Under the pieces are notes generated by a model. It was not told the DNA's origin. It worked only from the letters and a program-made list of their open reading frames with translations, and searched no databases. The position numbers were made by a program, and so were the translations under genes. A stretch of 64,000 nucleotides of DNA from Amphiduros pacificus. Its lineage: Eukaryota > Annelida > Polychaeta > Phyllodocida > Hesionidae. The stretch covers positions 12,977,532 through 13,041,531 of the forward strand of contig OX439008.1 of the NCBI GenBank assembly GCA_949316495.1. The letters are read 5' to 3'. Shown here in pieces: positions 34,210 through 57,200 of the stretch. Position 1 is the stretch's first letter, and each line of letters starts with the position of its first letter.

Positions 34210-37200
34210 GTTTTGTTATAGTACTTATATATGCCAGTTGACTTTCTCTGCATCCATTAAACAGTGGTGGGGAGCTCTGAACAGTTCCGGGCAATAAAAC
34301 CAAACCAATCTGAACAATTCATGTTATTCTGGGCACACACAACAGAGCTGATTGCAAAATCGCGCCATTTTGGACGCTTGCAACATATCTGGACACTACA
34401 TCGCAGCCAATCTGAGTGGTATTTGAGCAGTGCTGTATGGTGAACAATGACGAGAATTTAAAAGTTGCTTTCTTTAGTCTTTATATGACTATCATACCGA
34501 AATGTTGAAGAAAATATCACTCTCATCAGTTACACAAGAATATGATCATCTAAGACTGATTTTAATGAGATATATGTCAAATTTTAACACAGGAATGTAC
34601 CCCAGTTTACGATTGCATAACAAGGAGAAATTCCTGACTTGGGGGCACAAATATTAGCATACGAACGTCATAAATTTATCATAACATTTACACTATCAAT
34701 AACAAGGCACTGTTAAACATTCAACTGAAATGAAATTTGTACAATTTTAGTGTGATTTTGATGCCTTTTTGTGAGACGTAAAAAAGTTGTTAGAACCACT
34801 CAGATTGGTTCACATATATGGACATACAACAATAAAAATTCAAGGCAGAACAAACAAATATATTCAGCAGTAATTTATTGATGATGATAAGACTCGTGGA
34901 TGCTTCCGATATGTCATGTATTTTCCAAAGAGATGCAATTCATTATATGTTTACTGACAAGTCTAAAATCGGTCTTAGTAGGGATTTCTTCATGATGAAA
35001 GCCAAACACATGTGACAACATTATCATGAAAATATGATTTGCACTGAAAATATAGTGAAAAGCATTTTGATAAGCGTGAAGATACTATTTTAGTGTCAAT
35101 ATTAAAGATTTTTTTAAATGTAAAATGTGCCAAACTATTCAACTTATTCTGAATAAAGACAGGGTAATCACAAATACTAGTACTTTAATATTTGTATGAT
35201 CTGGTGATGATTAAGAGTTGGAATGGACCTCCTTCCCATGAATAGCCATGAGTAAACAATCATTCTCTGACAATCACCAATATTTCAAATTATTCCTAAT
35301 TCCTAATTAATTAACCACAATAATTAATCATTAAACTGAGCTATAGTGAAGTGTATTCTTCAAAACAGTTTGGTTGAAAAATCTATTTAAAAAAATGATT
35401 ACGGTAGGTCCGAAATGGATTTTTTTTTGCTGCTAAAATTCAGCATGAAATGAATTTCCTAACAAATCCATAACAATTCTTATGTAAGTTTTCTGGGTAT
35501 GTATGTTGATGTTGTAGTGTGGATTGGTACATTTTATGCCGGTAAGAAATCTGTTTATAGCATATTATATTATGACCATCTTTGATAAAATCGCCATTTT
35601 GTAAGTTGTGAAAACCTAAGACCAGGGAAGAAAAATTCAGTGTTTACATGATTCAGAATGTCCACCCCGAAATTGCCCAAATGCCCAAGACCAAGTCCAA
35701 GATCTCTCCCGGATCATTACCACCAGGTGTCAGTTGTCATAGCAATGAGAAAATTCCACCAGGGGCGCACATAGTACATCAAACATTTCCGGGTTATAAA
35801 GGCTAAAAGTAGGCTCTGAGTGCCCACGAGACAAAAGTGGAGCGGCCAACATATCAAATCAAATCAAATCAAATAAAAAAACCGAGCGAGAAGCCAAATG
35901 AGAGAAAGGTGACAAAAAGTTATGATTCATAATAGACATTATATTGTTTAATAGTATTTGAATTTATTCATTTGCTCGCTTTAATCAAGGATAAAGGATT
36001 TTATATACATGTACATAGTAGAAATGCATAATATATTTGCTGAGCTTGGGCAGTCATAACATAACACAAACTCAGTCTCAATGTCAAACATGGAGTGAGT
36101 ACTCGTATAATAATTCATTGCTCTGCCTTAGGTCAAACCTCAGTGAATAAGCTGTACTAGAAGACGGAAGCTACAGTTGTCTTGTCTCGGTAACTAGTAA
36201 CAATTTATGACTTATAGTCACTACTGTCAAATGCTGTGGTCATTATCAGCATTTATTATCACTGTTAATATCTTTGATTGGAGCTATATTATTGCTCTGT
36301 AAAGTCCCAATCCCATGTCCTTTTCCTTTCTTTTCATTTTCTTAATTGGTTTGGAGAGAAATTGGTACAATTCAGGTTTCGATATTTAATTATACAGTTA
36401 TACCTTGGAGTAATTGCGAATGGAGGCAGCATAGTTGCTGCCTTGGCCTGTGACTGTGTATACAGGTGACGACAACAGAGCTGAGGTTTCATTTTCAAAG
36501 CATTTGAAGTGCATCTGCACTTATCAAAATATTCTCATCTATAATTGTTGGCTGACACATGCATGTACCAACAAAGTCGAATGGTGTAATTAACACTGGC
36601 AAATGATTCATAAACTACATTGCAGCTTTGTTGTCGACCACAGTTTTGAATTAATTTAATTTTAAAACCATGGGTGCACATGATTGAAGCGGGTGGTTTC
36701 TGCCAAAATCCACCGCTATACCACCAGACCCGCCGGTTACACACGATTGGGTGGCGGATTTGCCTGCCAGCAAAAATGACCCATTAGAAAACAGAAATTC
36801 TGTCCCAACAAATGTATGCCCCATCATAGATTGTCAAATAAAATGTAATGTCATCATTTATAACTAATAAAAAATAACAATGAAAAGTGCTACAGGAATT
36901 TTATAAATGCTGTATCAAAAACAATATTTTGTTCTGAATTTAAATTTTTTAAGTATTATGGACAGCAACATACTGTTTGTAAACCTGCATCAAAAGATAA
37001 AAAGTTTTGAATGTGTATTTTTCTTTATTTCAATGTTTTTCGTTGAAGTTAATAACAGAAATTAACATATTTTATTTAAAGGCATTTTGAGTTTATGTTT
37101 TGCCTCAAATTTACAACTATTCTGACTTTATCTTGAAAAATAACGAAATCAAAGTATGTTATGAAACATCGATAAGACTTAAAATTTAAATATTAATTTT

Positions 37201-37798
37201 TCCACTGTTCCCAAGGCAGCAACTATGATAGGATCAGAGGATTTTGAATCCATTGTGCCCGGATGTGCGACGCCATACTCAAACGTGGTTCCTTATTTAT
37301 CTGTTCATTCTCGAGGCTCCATCTAGCTTGAAACACACTGTGTTACCATGACACAACATCTCATATATAACGGACGTCACACGTCTATATATAATCACTA
37401 CAAGTTTGTACAGTTTTAGGTGGGAAAGTATCACCTCTGAGTGGAAAAGCTAGAAAGGCCCCCGGGCTAATCACCCTCCAGTCACTGTCTCCTTCATCAG
37501 CGGAAACTGGTCACTGACAAAAAATGTGAAACGATTTTAGACTGATTCAAGGTGATCAGTAGGGTAATTAAGACACAAAGCAATATTGTACACAGAAAAT
37601 ACATTTCTAATTTGACTGTGAGTTGCTCACAGCTGCCAGTTTAACCACTGTCAGTGCCTGGAGGGTTAAAAAAAGAAAAGATGCCATAATGGTATCTTAA
37701 CTGAACTCGTGTCCATAGGCACTCTACTTTTAAAAAGCTTTTTCTTGTCAATTTGTAGTGAACAAGCATTAAATGATGTGTATAATTTTTCAGATAAA
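34210..37798. other. Spacer upstream of COQ2
   Basis: No gene is supported. A 14-bp inverted pair, CCAATCTGAGTGGT (34407-34420) and ACCACTCAGATTGG (34796-34809), may bound a small decayed element. A short (ATCAA)n run is near 35852. About 400 bp before the COQ2 ATG lies a GC-richer patch with GGACGTCACAC (near 37372) and TATA-like TATATATAATC, a possible promoter. An acceptor-like TTTTTCAG ends at 37793, six bases before the ATG, so a non-coding first exon may lie in this spacer. Confidence 0.45.
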
Positions 37799-47318
<9,520 letters not shown>

Positions 47319-47612
47319 CAGGAGGTCTCATGAAAGACAAGAAGCAGGAAACACAGGAACCACACTCTGACCAATAGCAGGAGGTCTCATGAAAGACAAG
47401 AAGCAGGAAACACAGGAACCACACTCTGACCAATAGCAGGAGGTCTAATGAAAGACAAGAAGCGGGAAACACAGGAGCCACACTCTGACCAATAGCAGGA
47501 GGTCTAATGAAAGACAAGAAGCGGGAAACACAGGAGCCACACTCTGACCAATAGCAGGAGGTCTAATGAAAGACAAGAAGCGGGAAACACAGGAGCCACA
47601 CTCTGACCAATA

Positions 47613-48253
47613 GCAGATCTCATGAAAGAAACACTGGATCCACACTTTGACCAACAGCAGAAATTCTGAGTTCTGACTTCTAAATAATCACATCAAAACT
47701 TGTTTGAGACAAAAGGTCATAAGAAGCCTACATTTGACTGGTTCACACTGTTCATATTAATTTATTCAATTTAGCACAGGAAGAAACCAGAGACTAGCCA
47801 GCATGATAAAAGGCACATTGACAATGTATGTCACCGATTTCATAGAGTTTAATGGCACAAGATAGAAAAAACTTCAATAAATAAACCATGCCTACATTTC
47901 TATTAGCCAAATTAGACAACTAATGAGAAATAATAAAATTGGTAACTTTATGAATGCAATAAGGTCCAGAAAATAATATCAGATAAAAAGATTTAAATAG
48001 TGGTATTATGTAATATCCATACTATAATAAAATGAAATCAGAATTATAAAAAAAAGCTGTTTGCTGGACCAAATTTTCACTGAGGTGAAAATAGTATTTT
48101 TCATTATACAATTTTTAAACTTTTGCTTCCGTAATATGAATTAATGTAAAATTTGAAGGCTGTCATGCAAAGAAGAAAAATTATAATTAATAAAGGGATA
48201 CTTTACAAGTTTTTATTTGGCTCATGATTGACATTACCTCATAAATTATATCT
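47613..48253 (+). other. COQ2: COQ2 3' UTR / flank
   Basis: Overlapping AATAAA signals at 47876-47881 and 47880-47885 are the best poly(A) candidates, giving a 3' UTR of about 0.57 kb. No further gene is seen before the large array. Confidence 0.5.
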
Positions 48254-51200
48254 TGGGGAGATGATATCAGGGACACAAAGAAAGGGGAGATGATATTAGG
48301 CACAAGGTAAGGGGAGATGATATTAGGCACAAGGTAAGGGGAGATGATATCAAGTGCACAAGGTAAGGGGAGATGATATCAGGCACAAGGTAAGGGGAGA
48401 TGATATAAAGTGCACAAGGTAAGGGGAGATGATATTAGGCACAAGGTAAGGGGAGATGATATCGGGGCACAAGGTAAGGGAGATGATATCGGGGCACAAG
48501 GTAATGGGAGATGATATCAGGCACAAGGTAAGGGGAGATGATATTAGGCACAAGGTAAGGGGAGATGATATCGGGGCACAAGGTAAGGGAGATGATATCG
48601 GGGCACAAGGTAAGGGGAGATGATATCAGACACAAGGTAAGGGGAGATGATATAAAGTGCACAAGGTAAGGGGAGATGATATTAGGGGCACAAGGTAAGG
48701 GGAGATGATATTAGGGGCACAAGGTAAGGGGAGATGATATTCGGGGCACAAGGTAAGGGGAGATGATATAAAGTGCACAAGGTAAGGGGAGATGATATTA
48801 GGCACAAGGTAAGTGGAGATGATATTAGGGGCACAAGGTAAGGGGACATGATATTAGGGGCACAAGGTAAGGGGAGATGATATTCGGGGCACAAGGTAAG
48901 GGGAGATGATATCAAGTGCACAAGGTAAGGGGAGATGATATAAAGTGCACAAGGTAAGGGGAGATGATATCAGGCACAAGGTAAGGGGAGATGATATTAG
49001 GCACAAGGTAAGGGGAGATGATATCGGGGCACAAGGTAAGGGAGATGATATCGGGGCACAAGGTAAGGGGAGATGATATCAGACACAAGGTAAGGGGAGA
49101 TGATATAAAGTGCACAAGGTAAGGGGAGATGATATTAGGGGCACAAGGTAAGGGGAGATGATATTAGGGGCACAAGGTAAGGGGAGATGATATTCGGGGC
49201 ACAAGGTAAGGGGAGATGATATAAAGTGCACAAGGTAAGGGGAGATGATATTAGGCACAAGGTAAGTGGAGATGATATTAGGGGCACAAGGTAAGGGGAC
49301 ATGATATTAGGGGCACAAGGTAAGGGGAGATGATATTCGGGGCACAAGGTAAGGGGAGATGATATCAAGTGCACAAGGTAAGGGGAGATGATATAAAGTG
49401 CACAAGGTAAGGGGAGATGATATTAGGGGCACAAGGTAAGGGGAGATGATATTCGGGGCACAAGGTAAGGGGAGATGATATAAAGTGCACAAGGTAAGGG
49501 GAGGTGATATCAGGCACAAGGTAAGGGGAGATGATATCAGACACAAGGTAAGGGGAGATGATATAAAGTGCACAAGGTAAGGGGAGATGATATTAGGCAC
49601 AAGGTAAGTGGAGATGATATTAGGGGCACAAGGTAAGGGGACATGATATTAGGGGCACAAGGTAAGGGGAGATGATATTCAGGGCACAAGGTAAGGGGAG
49701 ATGACATTAGGGGCACAAGGTAAGGGGAGATGATATCAAGTGCACAAGGTAAGGGGAGATGATATCAAGTGCACAAGGTAAGGGGAGATGATATTAGGGG
49801 CACAAGGTAAGGGGAGATGATATAAAGTGCACAAGGTAAGGGGAGGTGATATTAGGCACAAGGTAAGGGGAGATGATATCAAGTGCACAAGGTAAGGGGA
49901 GATGATATCAGGCACAAGGTAAGGGGAGATGATATAAAGTGCATAAGGTAAGGGGAGATGATATAAAGTGCACAAGGTAAGGGGAGATGATATTAGGGGC
50001 ACAAGGTAAGGGGAGATGATATTAGGGGCACAAGGTAAGGGGAGATGATATCAGGCACAAGGTAAGGGGAGATAATATTAGGGGCACAAGGTAAGGGGAG
50101 ATGATATCAGGCACAAGGTAAGGGGAGATGATATTAGGGGCACAAGGTAAGGGGAGATGATATCAGGCACAAGGTAAGGGGAGATGATATCAGGCACAAG
50201 GTAAGGGGAGATGATATCAGGCACAAGGTAAGGGGAGATGATATTAGGGGCACAAGGTAAGGGGAGATGATATCAGGGGCACAAGGTAAGGGGAGATGAT
50301 ATTAGGCACAAGGTAAGGGGAGATGATATCAGGCACAAGGTAAGGGGAGATGATATTAGGCACAAGGTAAGGGGAGATGATATCGGGGCACAAGGTAAGG
50401 GAGATGATATCGGGGCACAAGGTAAGGGGAGATGATATCAGACACAAGGTAAGGGGAGATGATATAAAGTGCACAAGGTAAGGGGAGATGATATTAGGGG
50501 CACAAGGTAAGGGGAGATGATATTAGGGGCACAAGGTAAGGGGAGATGATATTCGGGGCACAAGGTAAGGGGAGATGATATCAAGTGCACAAGGTAAGGG
50601 GAGATGATATTAGGCACAAGGTAAGTGGAGATGATATTAGGGGCACAAGGTAAGGGGACATGATATTAGGGGCACAAGGTAAGGGGAGATGATATTCGGG
50701 GCACAAGGTAAGGGGAGATGATATCAAGTGCACAAGGTAAGGGGAGATGATATAAAGTGCACAAGGTAAGGGGAGATGATATTAGGGGCACAAGGTAAGG
50801 GGAGATGATATTCGGGGCACAAGGTAAGGGGAGATGATATAAAGTGCACAAGGTAAGGGGAGGTGATATTAGGCACAAGGTAAGGGGAGATGATATCAGA
50901 CACAAGGTAAGGGGAGATGATATAAAGTGCACAAGGTAAGGGGAGATGATATTAGGCACAAGGTAAGTGGAGATGATATTAGGGGCACAAGGTAAGGGGA
51001 CATGATATTAGGGGCACAAGGTAAGGGGAGATGATATTCAGGGCACAAGGTAAGGGGAGATGATATAAAGTGCACAAGGTAAGGGGAGATGATATCAAGT
51101 GCACAAGGTAAGGGGAGATGATATCAAGTGCACAAGGTAAGGGGAGATGATATTAGGGGCACAAGGTAAGGGGAGATGATATAAAGTGCACAAGGTAAGG

Positions 51201-54200
51201 GGAGGTGATATTAGGCACAAGGTAAGGGGAGATGATATCAAGTGCACAAGGTAAGGGGAGATGATATCAGGCACAAGGTAAGGGGAGATGATATAAAGTG
51301 CATAAGGTAAGGGGAGATGATATAAAGTGCACAAGGTAAGGGGAGATGATATTAGGGGCACAAGGTAAGGGGAGATGATATTAGGGGCACAAGGTAAGGG
51401 GAGATGATATCAGGCACAAGGTAAGGGGAGATAATATTAGGGGCACAAGGTAAGGGGAGATGATATCAGGCACAAGGTAAGGGGAGATGATATTAGGGGC
51501 ACAAGGTAAGGGGAGATGATATCAGGCACAAGGTAAGGGGAGATGATATCAGGCACAAGGTAAGGGGAGATGATATCAGGCACAAGGTAAGGGGAGATGA
51601 TATTAGGGGCACAAGGTAAGGGGAGATGATATCAGGGGCACAAGGTAAGGGGAGATGATATTAGGCACAAGGTAAGGGGAGATGATATCAGGCACAAGGT
51701 AAGGGGAGATGATATTAGGGGCACAAGGTAAGGGGAGATGATATCAGGCAAAAGGTAAGGGGAGATGATATTAGGGGCACAAGGTAAGGGGAGATGATAT
51801 CAGGCACAAGGTAAGGGGAGATGATATCAGGCACAAGGTAAGGGGAGATGATATCAGGCACAAGGTAAGGGGAGATGATATCAGGCACAAGGTAAGGGGA
51901 GATATTAGGGGCACAAGGTAAGGGGAGATGATATCAGGCACAAGGTAAGGGGAGATGATATTAGGGGCACAAGTTAAGGGGAGATGATATTAGGGGCACA
52001 AGGTAAGGGGAGATGATATCAGGCACAAGGTAAGGGGAGATGATATCGGGCACAAGGTAAGGGGAGATATTAGGGGCACAAGGTAAGGGGAGATGATATC
52101 AGGCACAAGGTAAGGGGAGATGATATCAAGCACAAGGTAAGGGGAGATGATATTAGGGGCACAAGGTAAGGGGAGATGATATTAGGGGCACAAGGTAAGG
52201 GGAGATGATATCAGGGGCACAAGGTAAGGGGAGATGATATCAGGCACAAGGTAAGGGGAGATGATATCAGGCACAAGGTAAGGGGAGATGATATTAGGGG
52301 CACAAGGTAAGGGGAGATGATATCAGGCACAAGGTAAGGGGAGATGATATCAGGCACAAGGTAAGGGGAGATGATATCAGGCACAAGGTAAGGGGAGATG
52401 ATATCAGGCACAAGGTAAGGGGAGATGATATCAGGCACAAGGTAAGGGGAGATGATATTAGGGGCACAAGGTAAGGGGAGATGATATTAGGGGCACAAGG
52501 TAAGGGGAGAAGATATTAGGCACAAGGTAAGGGGAGATGATATCCGGCACAAGGTAAGGGGAGATGATATTAGGGGCACAAGGTAAGGGGAGATGATATC
52601 AGGCACAAGGTAAGGGGAGATGATATCAGGCACAAGGTAAGGGGAGATGATATTAGGGGCACAAGGTAAGGGGACATGATATTAGGGGCACAAGGTAAGG
52701 GGAGATGATATCAGACACAAGGTAAGGAGATATGATATCAGGCACAAGGTAAGGGGAGATGATATTAGGCACAAGGTAAGGGGAGATGATATCAAGTGCA
52801 CAAGGTAAGGGGAGATGATATCAGGCACAAGGTAAGGGGAGATGATATCAGGCACAAGGTAAGGGGAGATGACATTAGGGGCACAAGGTAAGGGGAGATG
52901 ATATCAGGCACAAGGTAAGGGGAGATGATATCAGGCACAAAGTAAGGGGAGATGATATTAGGCACAAGGTAAGGGGAGATGATATCAAGTGCACAAGGTA
53001 AGGGGAGATGATATCAGGCACAAGGTAAGGGGAGATGATATCAGGCACAAGGTAAGGGGAGATGATATTAGGGGCACAAGGTAAGGGGAGATGATATTAG
53101 GCACAAGGTAAGGGGAGATGATATTAGGGGCACAAGGTAAGGGGAGATGATATCAGGCACAAGGTAAGGGGAGATGATATTAGGGGCACAAGGTAAGGGA
53201 AGATGATATCCGGCACAAGGTAAGGGGAGATGATATTAGGGGCACAAGGTAAGGGGAGATGATATCCGGCACAAGGTAAGGGGAGATGATATCAGGCACA
53301 AGGTAAGGGGATATGATAACAGGCACAAGGTAAGGGGAGATGATATTAGGGGCACAAGGTAAGGGGACATGATATTAGGGGCACAAGGTAAGGGGAGATG
53401 ATATCAGGCACAAGGTAAGGGGAGATGATATCAGGCACAAGGTAAGGGGAGATGATATCAGGCACAAGGTAAGGGGAGATGACATTAGGGGCACAAGGTA
53501 AGGGGAGATGATATCAGGCACAAGGTAAGGGGAGATGATATCAGGCACAAAGTAAGGGGAGATGATATTAGGCACAAGGTAAGGGGAGATGATATCAAGT
53601 GCACAAGGTAAGGGGAGATGATATCAGGCACAAGGTAAGGGGAGATGATATCAGGCACAAGGTAAGGGGAGATTATATTAGGGGCACAAGGTAAGGGGAG
53701 ATGATATTAGGGGCACAAGGTAAGGGGAGATGATATTAGGGGCACAAGGTAAGGGGAGATGATATCAGGCACAAGGTAAGGGGAGATGATATTAGGGGCA
53801 CAAGGTAAGGGGAGATGATATCCGGCACAAGGTAAGGGGAGATGATATCCGGCACACAAGGTAAGAGGAGATGATATCCGGCACAAGGTAAGGGGAGATG
53901 ATATCAGGCACAAGGTAAGGGGAGATAATATTAGGGGCACAAGGTAAGGGGAGATAATATTAGGGGCACAAGGTAAGGGGAGATGATATCCGGCACAAGG
54001 TAAGGGGAGATGACATTAGGGGCACAAGGTAAGGGGAGATGATATCATGCACAAGGTAAGGGGAGATGATATCAGGCACAAAGTAAGGGGAGATGATATT
54101 AGGCACAAGGTAAGGGGAGATGATATCAAGTGCACAAGGTAAGGGGAGATGATATCAGGCACAAGGTAAGGGGAGATGATATCAGGCACAAGGTAAGGGG

Positions 54201-57200
54201 AGATGATATTAGGGGCACAAGGTAAGGGGAGATGATATCAGGCACAAAGTAAGGGGAGATGATATTAGGCACAAGGTAAGGGGAGATGATATCAAGTGCA
54301 CAAGGTAAGGGGAGATGATATCAGGCACAAGGTAAGGGGAGATGATATCAGGCACAAAGTAAGGGGAGATGATATTAGGCACAAGGTAAGGGGAGATGAT
54401 ATCAAGTGCACAAGGTAAGGGGAGATGATATCAGGCACAAGGTAAGGGGAGATGATAACAGGCACAAGGTAAGGGGAGATGATATTAGGGGCACAAGGTA
54501 AGGGGAGATGATATAAGGCACAAGGTAAGGGGAGATGATATTAGGGGCACAAGGTAAGGGGAGATGATAACAGGCACAAGGTAAGGGGAGATGATATTAG
54601 GGGCACAAGGTAAGGGGAGATGATATCCGGCACAAGGTAAGGGGAGATGATATTAGGGGCACAAGGTAAGGGGAGATGATATCCGGCACAAGGTAAGGGG
54701 AGATGATATCGGGGCACAAGGTAAGGGGAGATGATATCAAGCACAAGGTAAGGGGAGATGATATCAGGCACAAGGTAAGGGGAGATGATATCAGGCACAA
54801 GGTAAGGAGAGATGATATCAGGCACAAGGTAAGGGGAGATGATATCCGGCACAAGGTAAGGGGAGATGATATCAGGCACAAGGTAAAGGGAGATAATATT
54901 AGGGGCACAAGGTAAGGGGATATGATATACAGTGCACAAGGTAAGGAGAGATGATATCAGGCACAAGGTAAGGGGAGATGATATCGGGGCACAAGGTAAG
55001 GGGAGATGATATCAAGTGCACAAGGTAAGGGGAGATGATATCAGGCACAAGGTAAGGGGAGATAATATTAGGGGCACAAGGTAAGGAGAGATGATATCTG
55101 GCACAAGGTAAGGGGAGATGATATCAAGCACAAGGTAAGGGGAGATGATATCAGGCACCCGGTAAGGGGAGATGATATCAGGCACAAGGTAAGGGGAGAT
55201 GATATCGGGGCACAAGGTAAGGGGAGATGATATCAAGCACAAGGTAAGGGGAGATGATATTAGGGGCACAAGGTAAGGGGAGATGATATCAGGCACAAGG
55301 TAAGGGGAGATGATATTAGGGGCACAAGGTAAGGGGAGATGATATCCGGCACAAGGTAAGGGGAGATGATATTAGGGGCACAAGGTAAGGGGAGATGATA
55401 TCCGGCACAAGGTAAGGGGAGATGATATCGGGGCACAAGGTAAGGGGAGATGATATCAAGCACAAGGTAAGGGGAGATGATATCAGGCACAAGGTAAGGG
55501 GAGATGATATCAGGCACAAGGTAAGGGGAGATGATATTAGGGGCACAAGGTAAGGGGAGATGATATCAGGCACAAGGTAAGGGGAGATGATATCAGGCAC
55601 AAGGTAAGGGGAGATGAAATCAAGCACAAGGTAAGGAGAGATGATATTAGGCACAAGGTAAGGGGAGATGATATCGGGGCACAAGGTAAGGGGAGATGAT
55701 ATCAAGTGCACAAGGTAAGGGGAGATGATATCAGGCACAAGGTAAGGGGAGATGATATCGGGGCACAAGGTAAGGGGAGATGATATCAGGCACAAGGTAA
55801 GGGGAGATGATATCGGGGTACAAGGTAAGGGGAGATGATATCAAGCACAAGGTAAGGGGAGATGATATCAGGCACAAGGTAAGGGGAGATGATATCAGGC
55901 ACAAGGTAAGGGGAGATGATATTAGGGGCACAAGGTAAGGGGAGATGATATCCGGCACAAGGTAAGGGGAGATGATACTAGGGGCACAAGGTCAGGGGAG
56001 ATGATATCAGGCACAAGGTAAGGGGAGATGATATCGGGGCACAAGGTAAGGGGAGATGATATCAAGTGCACAAGGTAAGGGGAGATGATATCAGGCACAA
56101 GGTAAGGGGAGATGATATCAGGCGCAAGGGAAGGGGAGATGATATCAGGCACAAGGTAAGGGGAGATGATATCGGGGCACAAGGTAAGGGGAGATGATAT
56201 CAAGTGCACAAGGTAAGGGGAGATGATATCAGGCACAAGGTAAGGAGAGATGATATCAGGCACAAGGTAAGGGGAGATGATATCAGGCACAAGGTAAGGG
56301 GAGATGATATCAGGCTCAAGGTAAGGGGATATGATATACAGTGCACAAGGTAAGGAGAGATGATATCAGGCACAAGGTAAGGGGAGATGATATCGGGGCA
56401 CAAGGTAAGGGGAGATGATATCAAGCACAAGGTAAGGGGAGATGATATCAGGCACAAGGTAAGGGGAGATTATATCAAGCACAAGGTAAGGGGAGATGAT
56501 ATCAAGCACAAGGTAAGGAGAGATGATATCAGGCACAAGGTAAGGGGAGATGATATCGGGGCACAAGGTAAGGGGAGATGATATCAAGTGCACAAGGTAA
56601 GGGGAGATGATATCAGGCACAAGGTAAGGGGATATGATATACAGTGCACAAGGTAAGGAGAGATGATATCAGGCACAAGGTAAGGGGAGATGATATTAGG
56701 GGCACAAGGTAAGGGGAGTTGATATCCGGCACAAGGTAAGGGGAGATGATACTAGGGGCACAAGGTCAGGGGAGATGATATCAGGCACAAGGTAAGGGGA
56801 GATGATATTAGGGGCACAAGGTAAGGGGAGATGATATCCGGCACAAGGTAAGGGGAGATGATATCAGGCACAAGGTAAGGGGAGATGATATCGGGGCACA
56901 AGGTAAGGGGAGATGATATCAAGTGCACAAGGTAAGGGGAGATGATATCAAGCACAAGGTAAGGGGAGATGATATCAGGCGCAAGGTAAGGGGATATGAT
57001 ATCAGGCACAAGGTAAGGAGAGATGATATCAGGCACAAGGTTAGGGGAGATGATATTAGGGGCACAAGGTAAGGGGAGATGATATCAGGCACAAGGTAAG
57101 GGGATATGATATACAGTGCACAAGGTAAGGAGAGATGATATCAGGCACAAGGTAAGGGGAGATGATATCAGGCACAAGGTAAGGGGAGATGATATCAGGC

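Noticed and set aside
35690-35835. Possible promoter or exon (CCGGGTTATAAAGGC, GC-richer)
   Set aside because: No start site, frame or splice partner could be tied to it; it is about 2 kb from the COQ2 ATG.
36640-36775. tRNA-like stretch on the minus strand (TGGTATAGCGG A-box-like)
   Set aside because: The B box is poor (GCTTCAATCAT) and too close, and no acceptor stem pairing could be drawn; not a convincing tRNA or SINE.
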